DNA of 64,000 bases from CAJXMH01 sp040220135 (GCA_040220135.1 JAVJTT010000006.1:186001-250000); one strand, 5' to 3'. Counted from the first letter of the stretch, positions 34,818 to 43,978 are shown. The notes: generated from the letters alone by a model not told the origin. A program made the numbers and translations.

Positions 34818-35303
34818 ATGACCACAAAAGAGTATAATCAGACGGTTGAGCTTTACTCAGACAATGTTTTTCGCTTTGTGCTAAAAAACATTCGCAATGA
34901 GGAAAAGGCAAAAGATATCGTGCAAGACTCTTTTGAAAAAATGTGGCAAAAAAGAGATAGCGTTGACGGAAGCAAAGCCAAGTCGTATTTGTTTACTACC
35001 GCTTATCGCACCATGATAGACAAGATTAGAAAGCATAAAAAACAAGGCAATTGGGAAGAAGTGAATGAAAGAGATTATGCGCAATCGGCGGTTCATCATG
35101 GTTTAAGTGAAGTGCTGCAAGAAGCCTTAAGTCGACTGCCTGAGAAACAACGATCGGTAGTTATGCTGCGCGACTATGAAGGCTATAATTACGAAGAAAT
35201 TGGAGAGATTACCGATTTGAGCTTGTCGCAAGTAAAGGTTTATATTTTTAGAGCTCGTAAAGCTTTAAAAGATTATTTAGTGAGTATAGAACACGTGATT
35301 TAA
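34818..35303 (+). CDS. ECF-subfamily RNA polymerase sigma factor
   Basis: The start is the ATG at 34818, because the upstream in-frame ATG at 34785 lies inside the predicted promoter. The 161-residue protein has region 2 (about residues 8-72, with DIVQDSFEKMWQKRD) and region 4 (about 100-155, with LPEKQRSVVMLRDYEGYNYEEIGEIT as its hallmark in parts). There is no region 3, as expected for ECF factors. Its TAA stop overlaps the ATG of the anti-sigma gene. Autoregulation through the TGTAAC-N16-CGTCAC promoter is likely. Confidence 0.92.
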   Translation: MTTKEYNQTVELYSDNVFRFVLKNIRNEEKAKDIVQDSFEKMWQKRDSVDGSKAKSYLFTTAYRTMIDKIRKHKKQGNWEEVNERDYAQSAVHHGLSEVLQEALSRLPEKQRSVVMLRDYEGYNYEEIGEITDLSLSQVKVYIFRARKALKDYLVSIEHVI

Positions 35304-36373
35304 TGAGTAAAGTCAACCCACATAATTACGAAGCTTTCTTCTTGGATTACCTCGAAGGAAAGCTTTCTGCGCGAGAGAAAGCAGAGGTAGATGCCTTTTT
35401 GGAAAAACATCCAGAACTTAAGGCCGAACTGGAAGAATTTGAGACTATTTCTTTAGATGCAGAAACGGTAAAAATGCCTAAAGCTGATTTGTTGCGCGAA
35501 GAAGAAACTGGCCTTAGTCGGAAAGATTACTTATTGATCGCTTCAGTTGAAGGCACTTTGAGTAAAACCGAAAAAACGGAACTCGACAAACTACTAGAAG
35601 TAGAGCCTAATTTATTAGATGAACTTTCGATTTATGAAAAAACGAAACTGCCCGAAGAGAATCTAGCATTTGGTGCGAAAGAAGACTTGAAGCAGAAAGA
35701 AGGAAGAGTCATTTATTGGCAGTTTTATGCCGCTTCGGCTTCTGTGGCAGCAGCAATACTTGCCTTGTTTATGTTTAACTTCAATAGTGTTCAACCTCGC
35801 TACGAATTTGAAGCGGTAGAAAAGTCGAATTTATACTCGGATCAAACTCCAGAAGCTGAATTTCAATACGTGATTGAAGAAGCCGAGAAGCAGAAAGAGA
35901 AAAACAAAACCAACCTTGGCTCTCCTCAAGCAGCTCCAATTTATGCGCAAGCATCGAAACCCAAGCCAACCCAAAAACAGAAGCCGTTAAATCAAGAGGA
36001 AGAGAAGCAACCAAAAGAGATGCTACAAGCCATGGAGCAAGAAGCCCCCAACTTTGCTGAAGAACAAAAAAGCCCTCAACCCATGGAGGTGGAAAAAATG
36101 AAGTTGCCCGAAGAGAACAGTCTGGCTGCTTTGGAGGAGGACAAAGTGATCTCAAACCAAGCTGTTAGTGCCAAAGAAATTCCCTTAAAAGAATACGCCA
36201 CGCAAAAGCTGAAAGAAGAGGTCTTGCAAAACAAAAGTGTAAGTCAAGCCTTAGCAGATGAAATTGCTGCTTTAACCAACGATAAGGTCAACTTTAGCAC
36301 TGATAAAAGTGATAAGAAAAAAGGCCTTCAATTTGCGATGAACCTTGGCAATTTCAGCATTAGCAAAAAATAA
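35303..36373 (+). CDS. Membrane anti-sigma factor with duplicated N-terminal domain
   Basis: The 356-residue protein has a cytoplasmic part, one membrane helix (about residues 141-160) and a long periplasmic tail rich in Gln, Lys and Glu. The cytoplasmic part contains two similar units, residues 8-50 (DYLEGKLSAREKAEVDAFLEK region) and 73-115 (SVEGTLSKTEKTELDKLLEV region). These resemble the short anti-sigma domain that holds ECF factors. No zinc-binding HxxxCxxC motif is seen. The start overlaps the sigma stop codon, so the two are translated together. Signal perception probably occurs through the periplasmic tail. Confidence 0.8.
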   Translation: MSKVNPHNYEAFFLDYLEGKLSAREKAEVDAFLEKHPELKAELEEFETISLDAETVKMPKADLLREEETGLSRKDYLLIASVEGTLSKTEKTELDKLLEVEPNLLDELSIYEKTKLPEENLAFGAKEDLKQKEGRVIYWQFYAASASVAAAILALFMFNFNSVQPRYEFEAVEKSNLYSDQTPEAEFQYVIEEAEKQKEKNKTNLGSPQAAPIYAQASKPKPTQKQKPLNQEEEKQPKEMLQAMEQEAPNFAEEQKSPQPMEVEKMKLPEENSLAALEEDKVISNQAVSAKEIPLKEYATQKLKEEVLQNKSVSQALADEIAALTNDKVNFSTDKSDKKKGLQFAMNLGNFSISKK

Positions 36374-36384
36374 TTTAAGGCGGC

Positions 36385-36412
36385 TGTAACTTTCTTGATA
36401 CTTGGCCGTCAC
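36385..36412 (+). promoter_or_regulatory. ECF-type promoter of the barrel protein gene
   Basis: TGTAAC (36385-36390), 16 nt, CGTCAC (36407-36412). It is identical in both hexamers and spacing to the promoter before the sigma gene. The ATG lies 27 nt downstream. Confidence 0.7.
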
Positions 36413-36439
36413 ACCTACAGAAACAAATAATTTAAAAAG

Positions 36440-37282
36440 ATGAAAAAGTTAGTTGCCCTTAGTTTAAGCCTTTTGTTGGCCCTTCCATTTATAATGGCAC
36501 AAGAGGTAGTTGTAAAGTCAGACACCACAGAGCAAGACACCGTTAGAATTACAACCAAGAAGAAGAAGATCATTATTGTAGCCAGAGAAGACTATGAAGC
36601 GGATTCTGACGGAGATGAGAAAGATACAACCAAAATCTCCCATCTAAGCAAGCAGCGATGGAATCACTTCGCCGGAATCGATTTAGGGGTAAACGGTTTT
36701 ATGAGTCCTGAAAATAGCGTAGACCTTCAAAAAGAAGCACAATTCATGGACTTGAATTACTCTAAGTCAATCTCATTAAGCATCAATTTTATGGAGTACT
36801 ACATTCCAATCGCCAAAGAGAAACTAGGTTTAATGACTGGTTTAGGCTTTGAGTTTAACAGTTGTGATTTAGATCGCAGTGTTACCCTATTTGCAGATGA
36901 TGATACAACAATTGGTATTGCAGACCCGACAAAAGACATTGAAAAAAACCGTTTTAAATCGACCATGTTGAATTTACCCTTGATGTTGGAAACCAATATT
37001 GGAAAAGATGCAGGGCATTCTTTTCACTTGGCAGCCGGAGTTATGGGAAGTATGCGAGTGGGTTCAAAAACCAAGCAGATTTACGACCAAAGCGACAAAG
37101 AGTATAAAGTGAAGAATCGCACCGATTTTAACATGAGCCCTTTCCGCTTGAATGCAGTTGCCAGAATAGGATATGGAGACTTTACCCTCTTTGCTTCTTA
37201 TAGCTTAACTCCCATGTTCGACAAAGACAAAGGCCCTGAATTATATCCCTTCACAGTTGGCATTTCTTTAGTATCGTTTTAG
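36440..37282 (+). CDS. Outer-membrane beta-barrel protein of the ECF regulon
   Basis: The 280-residue protein has a signal peptide ending near PFIMAQ and then a stretch of alternating threonine and lysine. A barrel-like region of about 210 residues follows, with strands such as HFAGIDLGVNGF, LGLMTGLGFEFNS and FTLFASYSLTPMF. The family resembles PorT-like porins of Bacteroidota. Its own ECF-type promoter and a strong terminator mark it as the end of the sigma/anti-sigma unit and the probable output of that system. Its precise role is unknown. Confidence 0.75.
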   Translation: MKKLVALSLSLLLALPFIMAQEVVVKSDTTEQDTVRITTKKKKIIIVAREDYEADSDGDEKDTTKISHLSKQRWNHFAGIDLGVNGFMSPENSVDLQKEAQFMDLNYSKSISLSINFMEYYIPIAKEKLGLMTGLGFEFNSCDLDRSVTLFADDDTTIGIADPTKDIEKNRFKSTMLNLPLMLETNIGKDAGHSFHLAAGVMGSMRVGSKTKQIYDQSDKEYKVKNRTDFNMSPFRLNAVARIGYGDFTLFASYSLTPMFDKDKGPELYPFTVGISLVSF

Positions 37283-37313
37283 TCAATAGTTAAACTACAG
37301 TTATTCAGGGAGC

Positions 37314-37340
37314 GGCCCATCTACACGATGGGCCTTTTTT
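37314..37340 (+). terminator. Rho-independent terminator after the ECF operon
   Basis: GGCCCATC/GATGGGCC forms an 8-bp stem with a 5-nt loop, followed directly by six T residues. Confidence 0.9.
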
Positions 37341-37359
37341 GTGTTTCAGTTTTGCCTTT

Positions 37360-37386
37360 TTGGAATGCTTCGCTTTCTTATTTTTG
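37360..37386 (+). promoter_or_regulatory. Housekeeping promoter of yebC
   Basis: TTG at 37360-37362, a 16-nt spacer and TATTTTTG at 37379-37386 fit the Bacteroidota consensus. The ATG follows 20 nt later at 37407, supporting the shorter start. Confidence 0.45.
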
Positions 37387-37406
37387 TGAATCAAACTAAA
37401 TATATC

Positions 37407-38162
37407 ATGGCAGGACATAGTAAATGGGCAAACATTAAGCGCAGAAAGGGAGCTCAAGATGCAAAAAGAGCAAAGGTATTTACGCGAATCTTAAAAGAAA
37501 TAGCCATTGCCGTAAAAGAAGGAGGTGGCGCTGACCCCGACACTAACCCAAGGTTGCGCTTGGCAATATCAAATGCCAAAGGCGCCAACATGCCGAAAGA
37601 CAACATTAACCGAGCCATTAAAAAAGCTTCTGACAAAGACAGTGAAAGCTACCAAGAAGTGACCTATGAAGGCTACGGTCCAGGCGGAATTGCCCTCTAT
37701 GTAGAAACCTATACAGATAATATTAATCGCACCGTGTCTAACGTAAGAGCTATATTCACTAAATATGGAGGTAGCTTGGGAAAAAACGGATCGCTGGAAT
37801 TTATTTTTGACCGAAAAGGTGTTTTTTCTATTCCTACTGAAAAGCTGGAAGGCAAAGACATGGATGAGTTCGAAATGGAATTGATTGATGGAGGAGCGGA
37901 AGAGGTTGAGAAAGACGAAGAGTTTGTAACCATTTATACTTCTTTTGAAGACTTTGGAAATATGCAGAAAAAGTTGGAGGAACTAGAAATAGAGCCTGAA
38001 AGCCAAGAGTTACAGCGTATTCCTCAAACCACAACGAAGTTAGATCTAGAGGAAGGGAAAAAAGTTCTCAATATAATCGAGAAGTTTGAAGACGACGATG
38101 ATGTCAACAATGTCTTTCACAATATGGAAATAACGGAAGAATTAGCTGCAGAAATGGAATAA
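37407..38162 (+). CDS. yebC: YebC/PmpR family protein
   Basis: The start is the ATG at 37407, which gives the universal YebC opening MAGHSKWANIKRRKGAQDAK; an ATG at 37341 would add 22 residues and overlap the end of the terminator. The 251-residue length is typical. Conserved stretches include NPRLRLAISNAKGANMPKDN and YEGYGPGGIALYVE. The family acts as a transcription regulator in some bacteria, and YebC was more recently linked to relieving ribosome stalling. The gene has its own promoter and precedes the carboxyltransferase. Confidence 0.95.
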   Translation: MAGHSKWANIKRRKGAQDAKRAKVFTRILKEIAIAVKEGGGADPDTNPRLRLAISNAKGANMPKDNINRAIKKASDKDSESYQEVTYEGYGPGGIALYVETYTDNINRTVSNVRAIFTKYGGSLGKNGSLEFIFDRKGVFSIPTEKLEGKDMDEFEMELIDGGAEEVEKDEEFVTIYTSFEDFGNMQKKLEELEIEPESQELQRIPQTTTKLDLEEGKKVLNIIEKFEDDDDVNNVFHNMEITEELAAEME

Positions 38163-38196
38163 GCCCTACTTTTAAGGAATCAAAAAATACTACTTC

Positions 38197-39738
38197 ATGC
38201 AAGATAAGTTCAAAGAACTAGAAAATAAGATAGAAAGCGCCAAGTTGGGCGGAGGAGAAAAGCGCATTGAAGCGCAGCACGAAAAAAACAAGCTTACCGC
38301 AAGGGAGCGCATCCACTTTTTGATGGATGAAGGCTCTTTTGAGGAAATTGGCATGTTTGTGACCCACCGAAGCAACAATTTTGGCTTAGACAAAAACAAA
38401 CCTCTAGGCGATGGAGTAGTAACCGGCTACGGAACGGTTAATGGAAGATTAACCTATGTGTTTGCCCAAGACTTTACTGTAATGGGCGGATCACTAGCTG
38501 AGGCCCATGCTGAAAAGATTGTGAAGATCATGGATTTGGCCATGAAAAATGGTGCTCCTTTAATTGGCTTGAACGATTCTGGTGGGGCTAGAATTCAGGA
38601 AGGAGTAGTTTCTTTAGGAGGCTATGCTGATATTTTTTACCGAAACACACAAGCCAGTGGAGTAATCCCTCAATTGTCTGCCATTATGGGACCATGCGCC
38701 GGAGGGGCAGTTTACTCTCCAGCCCTAACTGACTTTATCATGATGGTTGAAAAAACCTCATATATGTTCGTTACCGGACCAAATGTGGTTAAAACCGTAA
38801 CTCATGAAGAGGTAACTTCAGAGGAACTAGGTGGGGCTTCTGCACACTCAACCAAGTCAGGAGTAACACATTTTACTTATGCCAATGAAATTGAATGTAT
38901 CAATGGCATTAAGAAACTCCTTTCTTACGTTCCGCAAAACTGCGAAGAGGATGCTCCTGCGGTAGATTATCAAGAAGGAGACGAGACAAGAGAAAAGTTA
39001 AACGACATTATTCCGGAAAATGCCGGACAGCCTTATGACATAAGAGAGGTGATCGATAGTACGGTCGATACCGACTCCTTTCATGAAGTGCACAAAGACT
39101 TTGCAGAAAACATAGTAGTAGGATTTGGACGCTTGGCCGGAAGATCAATTGGCATTGTAGCCAATCAACCGGCCTTTCTAGCAGGTGTATTGGACATCAA
39201 CAGTTCAGCCAAAGGGGCTCGATTTGTGCGTTTTTGCGATGCTTTTAATATTCCACTTTTGGTGTTTGAAGACGTGCCTGGTTTCTTACCCGGAACAGAC
39301 CAAGAATGGAACGCCATTATTACCAATGGAGCCAAATTGCTTTATGCGTTTAGCGAAGCAACCGTGCCAAGGGTAACGGTGATTACCAGAAAAGCTTATG
39401 GCGGAGCGTATGATGTAATGAACTCTAAGCACATTGGAGCAGATATGAACTTTGCTTGGCCAAGCGCTGAAATTGCGGTGATGGGTGCCAAAGGAGCCGC
39501 CGAAATTATTTTTAGAAAAGAAATTAAGGCAGCGGATGATCCGGAGGCCAAATTGAAAGAAAAAGAAGAAGAGTACGCTGAAATGTTTGCCAACCCCTAC
39601 AATGCTGCAGCGCGGGGTTATGTAGACGAGGTAATTCGCCCCGACCAAACCAGAGAAAAGCTGATCAAAGCTTTTAAAATGCTAGAAAACAAAGTAGATC
39701 AATTACCTAAAAAGAAGCATGGGAATATTCCGTTGTAA
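38197..39738 (+). CDS. Acyl-CoA carboxylase carboxyltransferase (propionyl-CoA type)
   Basis: The 513-residue protein has both crotonase-like halves of a carboxyltransferase. It shows KLTARERIHFLMDEGSF, GLNDSGGARIQEGV and GPCAGGAVYSPALTDF, then FEDVPGFLPGTDQE and ITRKAYGGAYDVM. This matches propionyl-CoA carboxylase beta and methylmalonyl-CoA carboxyltransferase 12S subunits. It transfers CO2 from carboxybiotin to an acyl-CoA. No biotin-carboxylase or carrier subunit is encoded nearby, so the partners lie elsewhere and the acyl substrate is inferred. Confidence 0.9.
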   Translation: MQDKFKELENKIESAKLGGGEKRIEAQHEKNKLTARERIHFLMDEGSFEEIGMFVTHRSNNFGLDKNKPLGDGVVTGYGTVNGRLTYVFAQDFTVMGGSLAEAHAEKIVKIMDLAMKNGAPLIGLNDSGGARIQEGVVSLGGYADIFYRNTQASGVIPQLSAIMGPCAGGAVYSPALTDFIMMVEKTSYMFVTGPNVVKTVTHEEVTSEELGGASAHSTKSGVTHFTYANEIECINGIKKLLSYVPQNCEEDAPAVDYQEGDETREKLNDIIPENAGQPYDIREVIDSTVDTDSFHEVHKDFAENIVVGFGRLAGRSIGIVANQPAFLAGVLDINSSAKGARFVRFCDAFNIPLLVFEDVPGFLPGTDQEWNAIITNGAKLLYAFSEATVPRVTVITRKAYGGAYDVMNSKHIGADMNFAWPSAEIAVMGAKGAAEIIFRKEIKAADDPEAKLKEKEEEYAEMFANPYNAAARGYVDEVIRPDQTREKLIKAFKMLENKVDQLPKKKHGNIPL

Positions 39739-39763
39739 ATCAAAACGTTAAATTTTCTATTTT

Positions 39764-39801
39764 AGGCTCATGAAAAATTTTCTTTTTGTGAGCCTTTTTT
39801 T
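39764..39801 (+). promoter_or_regulatory. Terminator-like hairpin across the start codon of the first TPR kinase
   Basis: AGGCTCA (39764-39770) pairs with TGAGCCT (39789-39795). AAAAA and TTTTT just inside extend the stem past a small bulge, and a T-run follows. The ATG (39770-39772) lies at the base of the left arm. It could terminate readthrough from the carboxyltransferase gene or limit kinase translation. A related but weaker structure occurs at the second kinase. Confidence 0.5.
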
Positions 39802-41725
39802 GGTTTCAATTTCTACTTCAGCCAGGCTCAATATTGATAGCTTAAAGCAATTGCTATCGACAAGTAGCGATACCGCTTTAATCAATTTGCACATAGAAAT
39901 TGGTCAAGCTTACATCGATCTTGATGTAGACTCTACCCTCCATTATGCTTCAATTGCGCTTCCATTGGCTAATCAATTTAGCTTCCCCAAAGGCAAGTTA
40001 ATGCTTAATAACCTTTTGGGAAATTGTGCCCAAAGAAAAGGTGATTTTGATAAAGCCATGGAGTACTATGAGCAATCTAGACAAATTGCAGAAGAAACAA
40101 GTGATGCCAAAGGCTTTGCTGTGGTGCTTAACAACATTGGAATTATACACACTCAAAAAGGAGATTACGACTTGGCCATTGAAGAGTATTTAAAAGCCCT
40201 AGATTATGAAAAGCAAATAGGAGATCAAAAAGGCATTGCCGAAGCATACAACAACATAGGGGTAGTTCATTATTACATGCGTGATATGGAGAACACATTG
40301 ATTTACCTCAAAAAATCAGCTAAGATTACAGAGGAAATTGGGGATTTGCAGGTACTTAAGAAAGCTTACATGAACATAGGGGCCATTCACCAGTACAACA
40401 AACAGTTTGAAGAAGCGCTGGAGTTTTACGAAAAGGGAAGGGAAATAGCTAAGGAGCTGAATGATCTGAATGACATCACCATTGCTCATCATAACATTGC
40501 CGGAGTTTATCAAGACCAAGGTAAATATGAGAAAGCAGAAGAGTTTTACCTTAAAGCTTTAGCGTTTAATGAGAAATTTGAGAATAAAAGAGGAATTGCC
40601 CTTGAACACTTAAACTTAGCTTCACTTTTTGTAGCAAAGAAAGATTATAAAAAAGCCAAATCTTACTACGAAAGAGCCATCACCTTATCTACAAAAGAAG
40701 GATATAAGGAGATTATTAGCACGGCATATTCTGGCTTAGCCAATATGTATGAAGCACAAAAGCAATTTAAACCGGCTTATGAAAACGTGCTTAAACACCT
40801 GCTATATAAAGACAGTCTGCTGAATGAAGAAAATACAAAAAGCGTTACAGAAATGCGGACAAAGTATGAAACAGCAGAAAAAGAAAAAGCCTTAGCGGAA
40901 GAAGTGGCTAGGTCAGAACAGATTGAAAGAGCAAAAGTTGAAGCAGAGCTTAAAGCAGCAAATAGAACAAAGTGGATTTTCATTTTAATCGGACTTGGAG
41001 TTGTAATTACCCTAATTTTCTTAGTTGTTGTTCAACGAAATAAACGTAAAGCACAAGCCGAAAAGGATGCAGCCTTAATTCGCGAAAGAGATAAAGGAAT
41101 GCAGGCGGTTTTTGAAGCCCAAGAAGATGAACGTAAAAGAATATCAAAAGATTTACACGATGGTATAGGTCAACAATTAAGTGGCTTAAAAATGGCTTTT
41201 CAGAAGCTATCTGGTGAATTAAAATCGTCTGTTCCGGAAAAGCAAAAGGAATTAGAAAAACTAAGTGGCATCTTGCATGATTCTGCAGATGAGGTTCGCT
41301 CAATCTCACACCAGATGATGCCTAAGGCTTTAACAGAATTAGGCATAATCGAGGCCATTGACGATATGCTGGAAAAGAGTTTAGGGAATTCCTCGATTAG
41401 TTATGAATTTGAGCATTTTGGAATTGAAAACAGATTGAATGAGAGGGTTGAAGTTAGTTTATACCGAATTTCTCAAGAGTTGATTAACAATATAATGAAG
41501 CACTCTGAGGCAAAAAAAGTGGCTGTTCAACTGTTTAAAAACAAAGGAAAAGTGATACTGATAGTTGAGGATAATGGGAAAGGAATCAAAAAAGGGCAAG
41601 TTAGTGATGGTCACGGATTGTTGAATATTAAAAGTCGTCTGAACTCAATTCATGGTGAAGTCAATTATGAACCGAGTCCTCAAAGCGGAACTATTGCTAC
41701 CGTTCGTATTCCTATAAAAAGTTGA
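39770..41725 (+). CDS. TPR sensor histidine kinase, first of three paralogues
   Basis: The 651-residue protein has a signal sequence (about 1-18), six or seven tetratricopeptide repeats (about 80-345), a coiled coil, and one membrane helix at 401-421. The kinase core is of the NarL/DegS type: His463 in KRISKDLHDGIGQQLSG, an N-box ELINNIMKHSEAKKV (570-584), VEDNGKGI (599-606) and DGHGLLNIKSRL. The TPR part should lie outside the cytoplasmic membrane and may sense a peptide or protein. The likely partner is the LuxR-type regulator at 47215. Confidence 0.88.
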   Translation: MKNFLFVSLFLVSISTSARLNIDSLKQLLSTSSDTALINLHIEIGQAYIDLDVDSTLHYASIALPLANQFSFPKGKLMLNNLLGNCAQRKGDFDKAMEYYEQSRQIAEETSDAKGFAVVLNNIGIIHTQKGDYDLAIEEYLKALDYEKQIGDQKGIAEAYNNIGVVHYYMRDMENTLIYLKKSAKITEEIGDLQVLKKAYMNIGAIHQYNKQFEEALEFYEKGREIAKELNDLNDITIAHHNIAGVYQDQGKYEKAEEFYLKALAFNEKFENKRGIALEHLNLASLFVAKKDYKKAKSYYERAITLSTKEGYKEIISTAYSGLANMYEAQKQFKPAYENVLKHLLYKDSLLNEENTKSVTEMRTKYETAEKEKALAEEVARSEQIERAKVEAELKAANRTKWIFILIGLGVVITLIFLVVVQRNKRKAQAEKDAALIRERDKGMQAVFEAQEDERKRISKDLHDGIGQQLSGLKMAFQKLSGELKSSVPEKQKELEKLSGILHDSADEVRSISHQMMPKALTELGIIEAIDDMLEKSLGNSSISYEFEHFGIENRLNERVEVSLYRISQELINNIMKHSEAKKVAVQLFKNKGKVILIVEDNGKGIKKGQVSDGHGLLNIKSRLNSIHGEVNYEPSPQSGTIATVRIPIKS

Positions 41726-41880
41726 AAATAGAAGCAAATCTAGTGCTTTCTTATTTTGCCTTTATCTGTAGAAATACTCTTCACTAACCGATCATGTGCA
41801 CTAGTAAATTAGCAAGTGGACCTAGCTCATATCCATCACATTCCTTAAGCATAAGAGCAAAGTAAATACCTTTTTTATGG

Positions 41881-41897
41881 CTACGAACATTACCCTA
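41881..41897 (+). promoter_or_regulatory. CTACG-N5-TACCCTA operator-like element before the second kinase
   Basis: CTACG (41881-41885), 5 nt, TACCCTA (41891-41897). The same two blocks with the same spacing precede the gene at 48271. It begins 52 nt before the kinase ATG. The remainder of the 207-bp gap (41726-41932) shows no gene. Confidence 0.4.
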
Positions 41898-41926
41898 TGT
41901 AGAATAACTAAATTTCTCAATACTTT

Positions 41927-41964
41927 AGGCTCATGAAAAAGTATCTTTTTGCTTGCCTTTTTTT
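41927..41964 (+). promoter_or_regulatory. Hairpin across the start codon of the second TPR kinase
   Basis: AGGC (41927-41930) can pair with GCCT (41955-41958), and AAAAAG with CTTTTT inside, followed by a T-run. The fold matches that at the first kinase but the outer stem is shorter. It may simply reflect common ancestry of the two genes. Confidence 0.35.
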
Positions 41965-43978
41965 GGTTTCAGTTATTGGGAAACCCAATGATAGTTTACA
42001 AGCCGTAATAGACACCACCCAAAACCTTGAAAAGAAGGTAAAAGCGTTAAACTCATTAGCTTGGTCATATCGCTCAACCGACTTAAGAAAAGCAGACTCC
42101 TTGTCTAACATTGCAATCGATTTGGCAAAGCAAAACGATTTTGAAACTGAATATGCCAACGCCTTAAACACCCTTGGTGTCCTCGACTTAATGCAAGGAA
42201 GAATGGAAGAGGGTGTAGAAAAGCTGGAAGAATGCGCTGAGATTAACTTGCGAAATAAAGTTTACAAAGCGTATTTAGATAACCGAATGAACATTGGCTT
42301 GACCTTTTATTTTAAAGGGGAACTAGATACATCAGCTACAATTATGTGGGACTTGTATCACTTAGCAGACTCTTTGGACGAGCTCGCCATAAACAAACAG
42401 CTTTTACACAACTTAAGCTCCATTTATAATGCTCAGGGTAAATATGTTGAGGCCTTAGAGGTAGCCTTTAAAAGTTTAGATAATGCAAAGAAACAAGGCG
42501 ATGAGTCAGAGGTATCAAAAACATACAATTCGATTGGATTAATTTATGATTATCTCGGAAACCTAGAAAAAGCAAAGTACTATCATCGTAGGAGTTTTAG
42601 CATTAATCAAGAGAATAACGATATAGACGGTTTAAGCTCAAACTATGGAAATTTAGGAGAAATTTACAGGCAAAATGAGGCGTGGGATTCAGCCTATTAC
42701 TGCTATAAAAAGGCGTTTTATTATGCAAAACAGATGGGTGACTCTTCATCAATTGCAGGGCAAATGATGAACCTAGCAATTTATTATGAACAGATAAATG
42801 AGTTTGACTCGGCTAAAGTGCTAATAAAAAGGGCTTTGGGAATAAGTAAAAGAAATGACTTTGGCTATCAAATAACGCTGGGCGATAATATGATGGGCTT
42901 TAATTACCTGAATCGAGACCAAGCAAAGAAGGCGATACCATTTCTTAGAAGTTCTTTAGAACAAAGTACTGCCTACGGAATTCCAGATGTAATTCAAGCC
43001 AATTATGATGGTTTGTATCAAGCCTATTTGAGTTTGAATAAAACTGATTCCGCTATTAAATACTTAGAAAAGTGGATCCATTTAAAGGATTCGCTAACCA
43101 ACTTAAAGGCGCAAGAAAAGATTGATTGGCTTGAAACAGAATATAGAACTGCTGAAAAGGAAAAAGAAATTGCCCAACTGAATAACTTAAAAACTAAAAA
43201 TGAATTAGAGATCTCGCAACAAAGAAACTGGATCATTATATTAATTTCAGGCCTTTTTGGAGCATTTCTAATTACAATGGTTGTTGTTCAAAGAAATAAG
43301 AGAAAAAGTCAAGCAGAAAAAGATGCTGCTATTATAAAAGAAAGAGACAAAAGAACAGAGGCGGTATTTAGCGCTCAAGAAGAGGAACGCAAACGAATTT
43401 CCAAAGACCTTCACGACGGTGTGGGTCAGCAATTAAGCGGTCTAAAAATGGCCTTTCAAAAATTGAGTAGCGATTTAAAAACTTCTAATCCAGAAAAAGA
43501 AACAGAGCTAGAGAAGCTTACAACTATCCTTCATGAGTCTGCTGATGAGGTACGCTCCATTTCTCATCAAATGATGCCTAAGGCATTAACCGAATTAGGT
43601 ATTATTGAAGCCATTGACGATATGTTGGAAAAGAGTTTGGGGAGTTCTTCGATAAGTTATGAATTTGAGCATTTTGGAATTGATAATAGATTAGATGAGA
43701 AAATAGAGGTAAGCTTATACCGAATTACTCAAGAGTTAATAAACAATATTATCAAGCATTCTGAGGCAAAAAAAGTGGCCGTTCAATTGTTTAAAAACAA
43801 AGGAAAAGTGATACTGATAGTTGAGGATAATGGTAAAGGAATCCAAAAAAGCCAAGTTAGCGATGGTCATGGATTGTTGAATATTAAAAGTCGTCTAAAC
43901 TCAATTCATGGTGAAGTCAATTATGAACCGAGTCCACAAAGTGGAACTACAGCCACCGTTCGTATTCCTATAGCCTAA
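41933..43978 (+). CDS. TPR sensor histidine kinase, second paralogue
   Basis: The 681-residue protein has the same layout as its upstream neighbour: a hydrophobic leader, TPR units (about 70-345), a membrane helix near 433-453 and a kinase core with His494 in KRISKDLHDGVGQQLSG. The last 200 residues are nearly identical to the first kinase, while the TPR part differs strongly, so the input signal is probably different. Its TAA stop overlaps the ATG of the third kinase, indicating one operon. A CTACG-N5-TACCCTA element lies upstream. Confidence 0.88.
   Translation: MKKYLFACLFLVSVIGKPNDSLQAVIDTTQNLEKKVKALNSLAWSYRSTDLRKADSLSNIAIDLAKQNDFETEYANALNTLGVLDLMQGRMEEGVEKLEECAEINLRNKVYKAYLDNRMNIGLTFYFKGELDTSATIMWDLYHLADSLDELAINKQLLHNLSSIYNAQGKYVEALEVAFKSLDNAKKQGDESEVSKTYNSIGLIYDYLGNLEKAKYYHRRSFSINQENNDIDGLSSNYGNLGEIYRQNEAWDSAYYCYKKAFYYAKQMGDSSSIAGQMMNLAIYYEQINEFDSAKVLIKRALGISKRNDFGYQITLGDNMMGFNYLNRDQAKKAIPFLRSSLEQSTAYGIPDVIQANYDGLYQAYLSLNKTDSAIKYLEKWIHLKDSLTNLKAQEKIDWLETEYRTAEKEKEIAQLNNLKTKNELEISQQRNWIIILISGLFGAFLITMVVVQRNKRKSQAEKDAAIIKERDKRTEAVFSAQEEERKRISKDLHDGVGQQLSGLKMAFQKLSSDLKTSNPEKETELEKLTTILHESADEVRSISHQMMPKALTELGIIEAIDDMLEKSLGSSSISYEFEHFGIDNRLDEKIEVSLYRITQELINNIIKHSEAKKVAVQLFKNKGKVILIVEDNGKGIQKSQVSDGHGLLNIKSRLNSIHGEVNYEPSPQSGTTATVRIPIA

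Noticed and set aside
35781..36155. 124-residue minus-strand open frame inside the anti-sigma gene
   Set aside because: It is a shadow of the Gln/Lys/Glu-rich coding sequence; the plus-strand gene has clear domains and overlaps the sigma gene in the usual way.
41726..41880. Possible small RNA or gene between the first two kinases
   Set aside because: No coding frame, stable hairpin or terminator could be supported beyond the operator-like site and start-codon hairpin reported.
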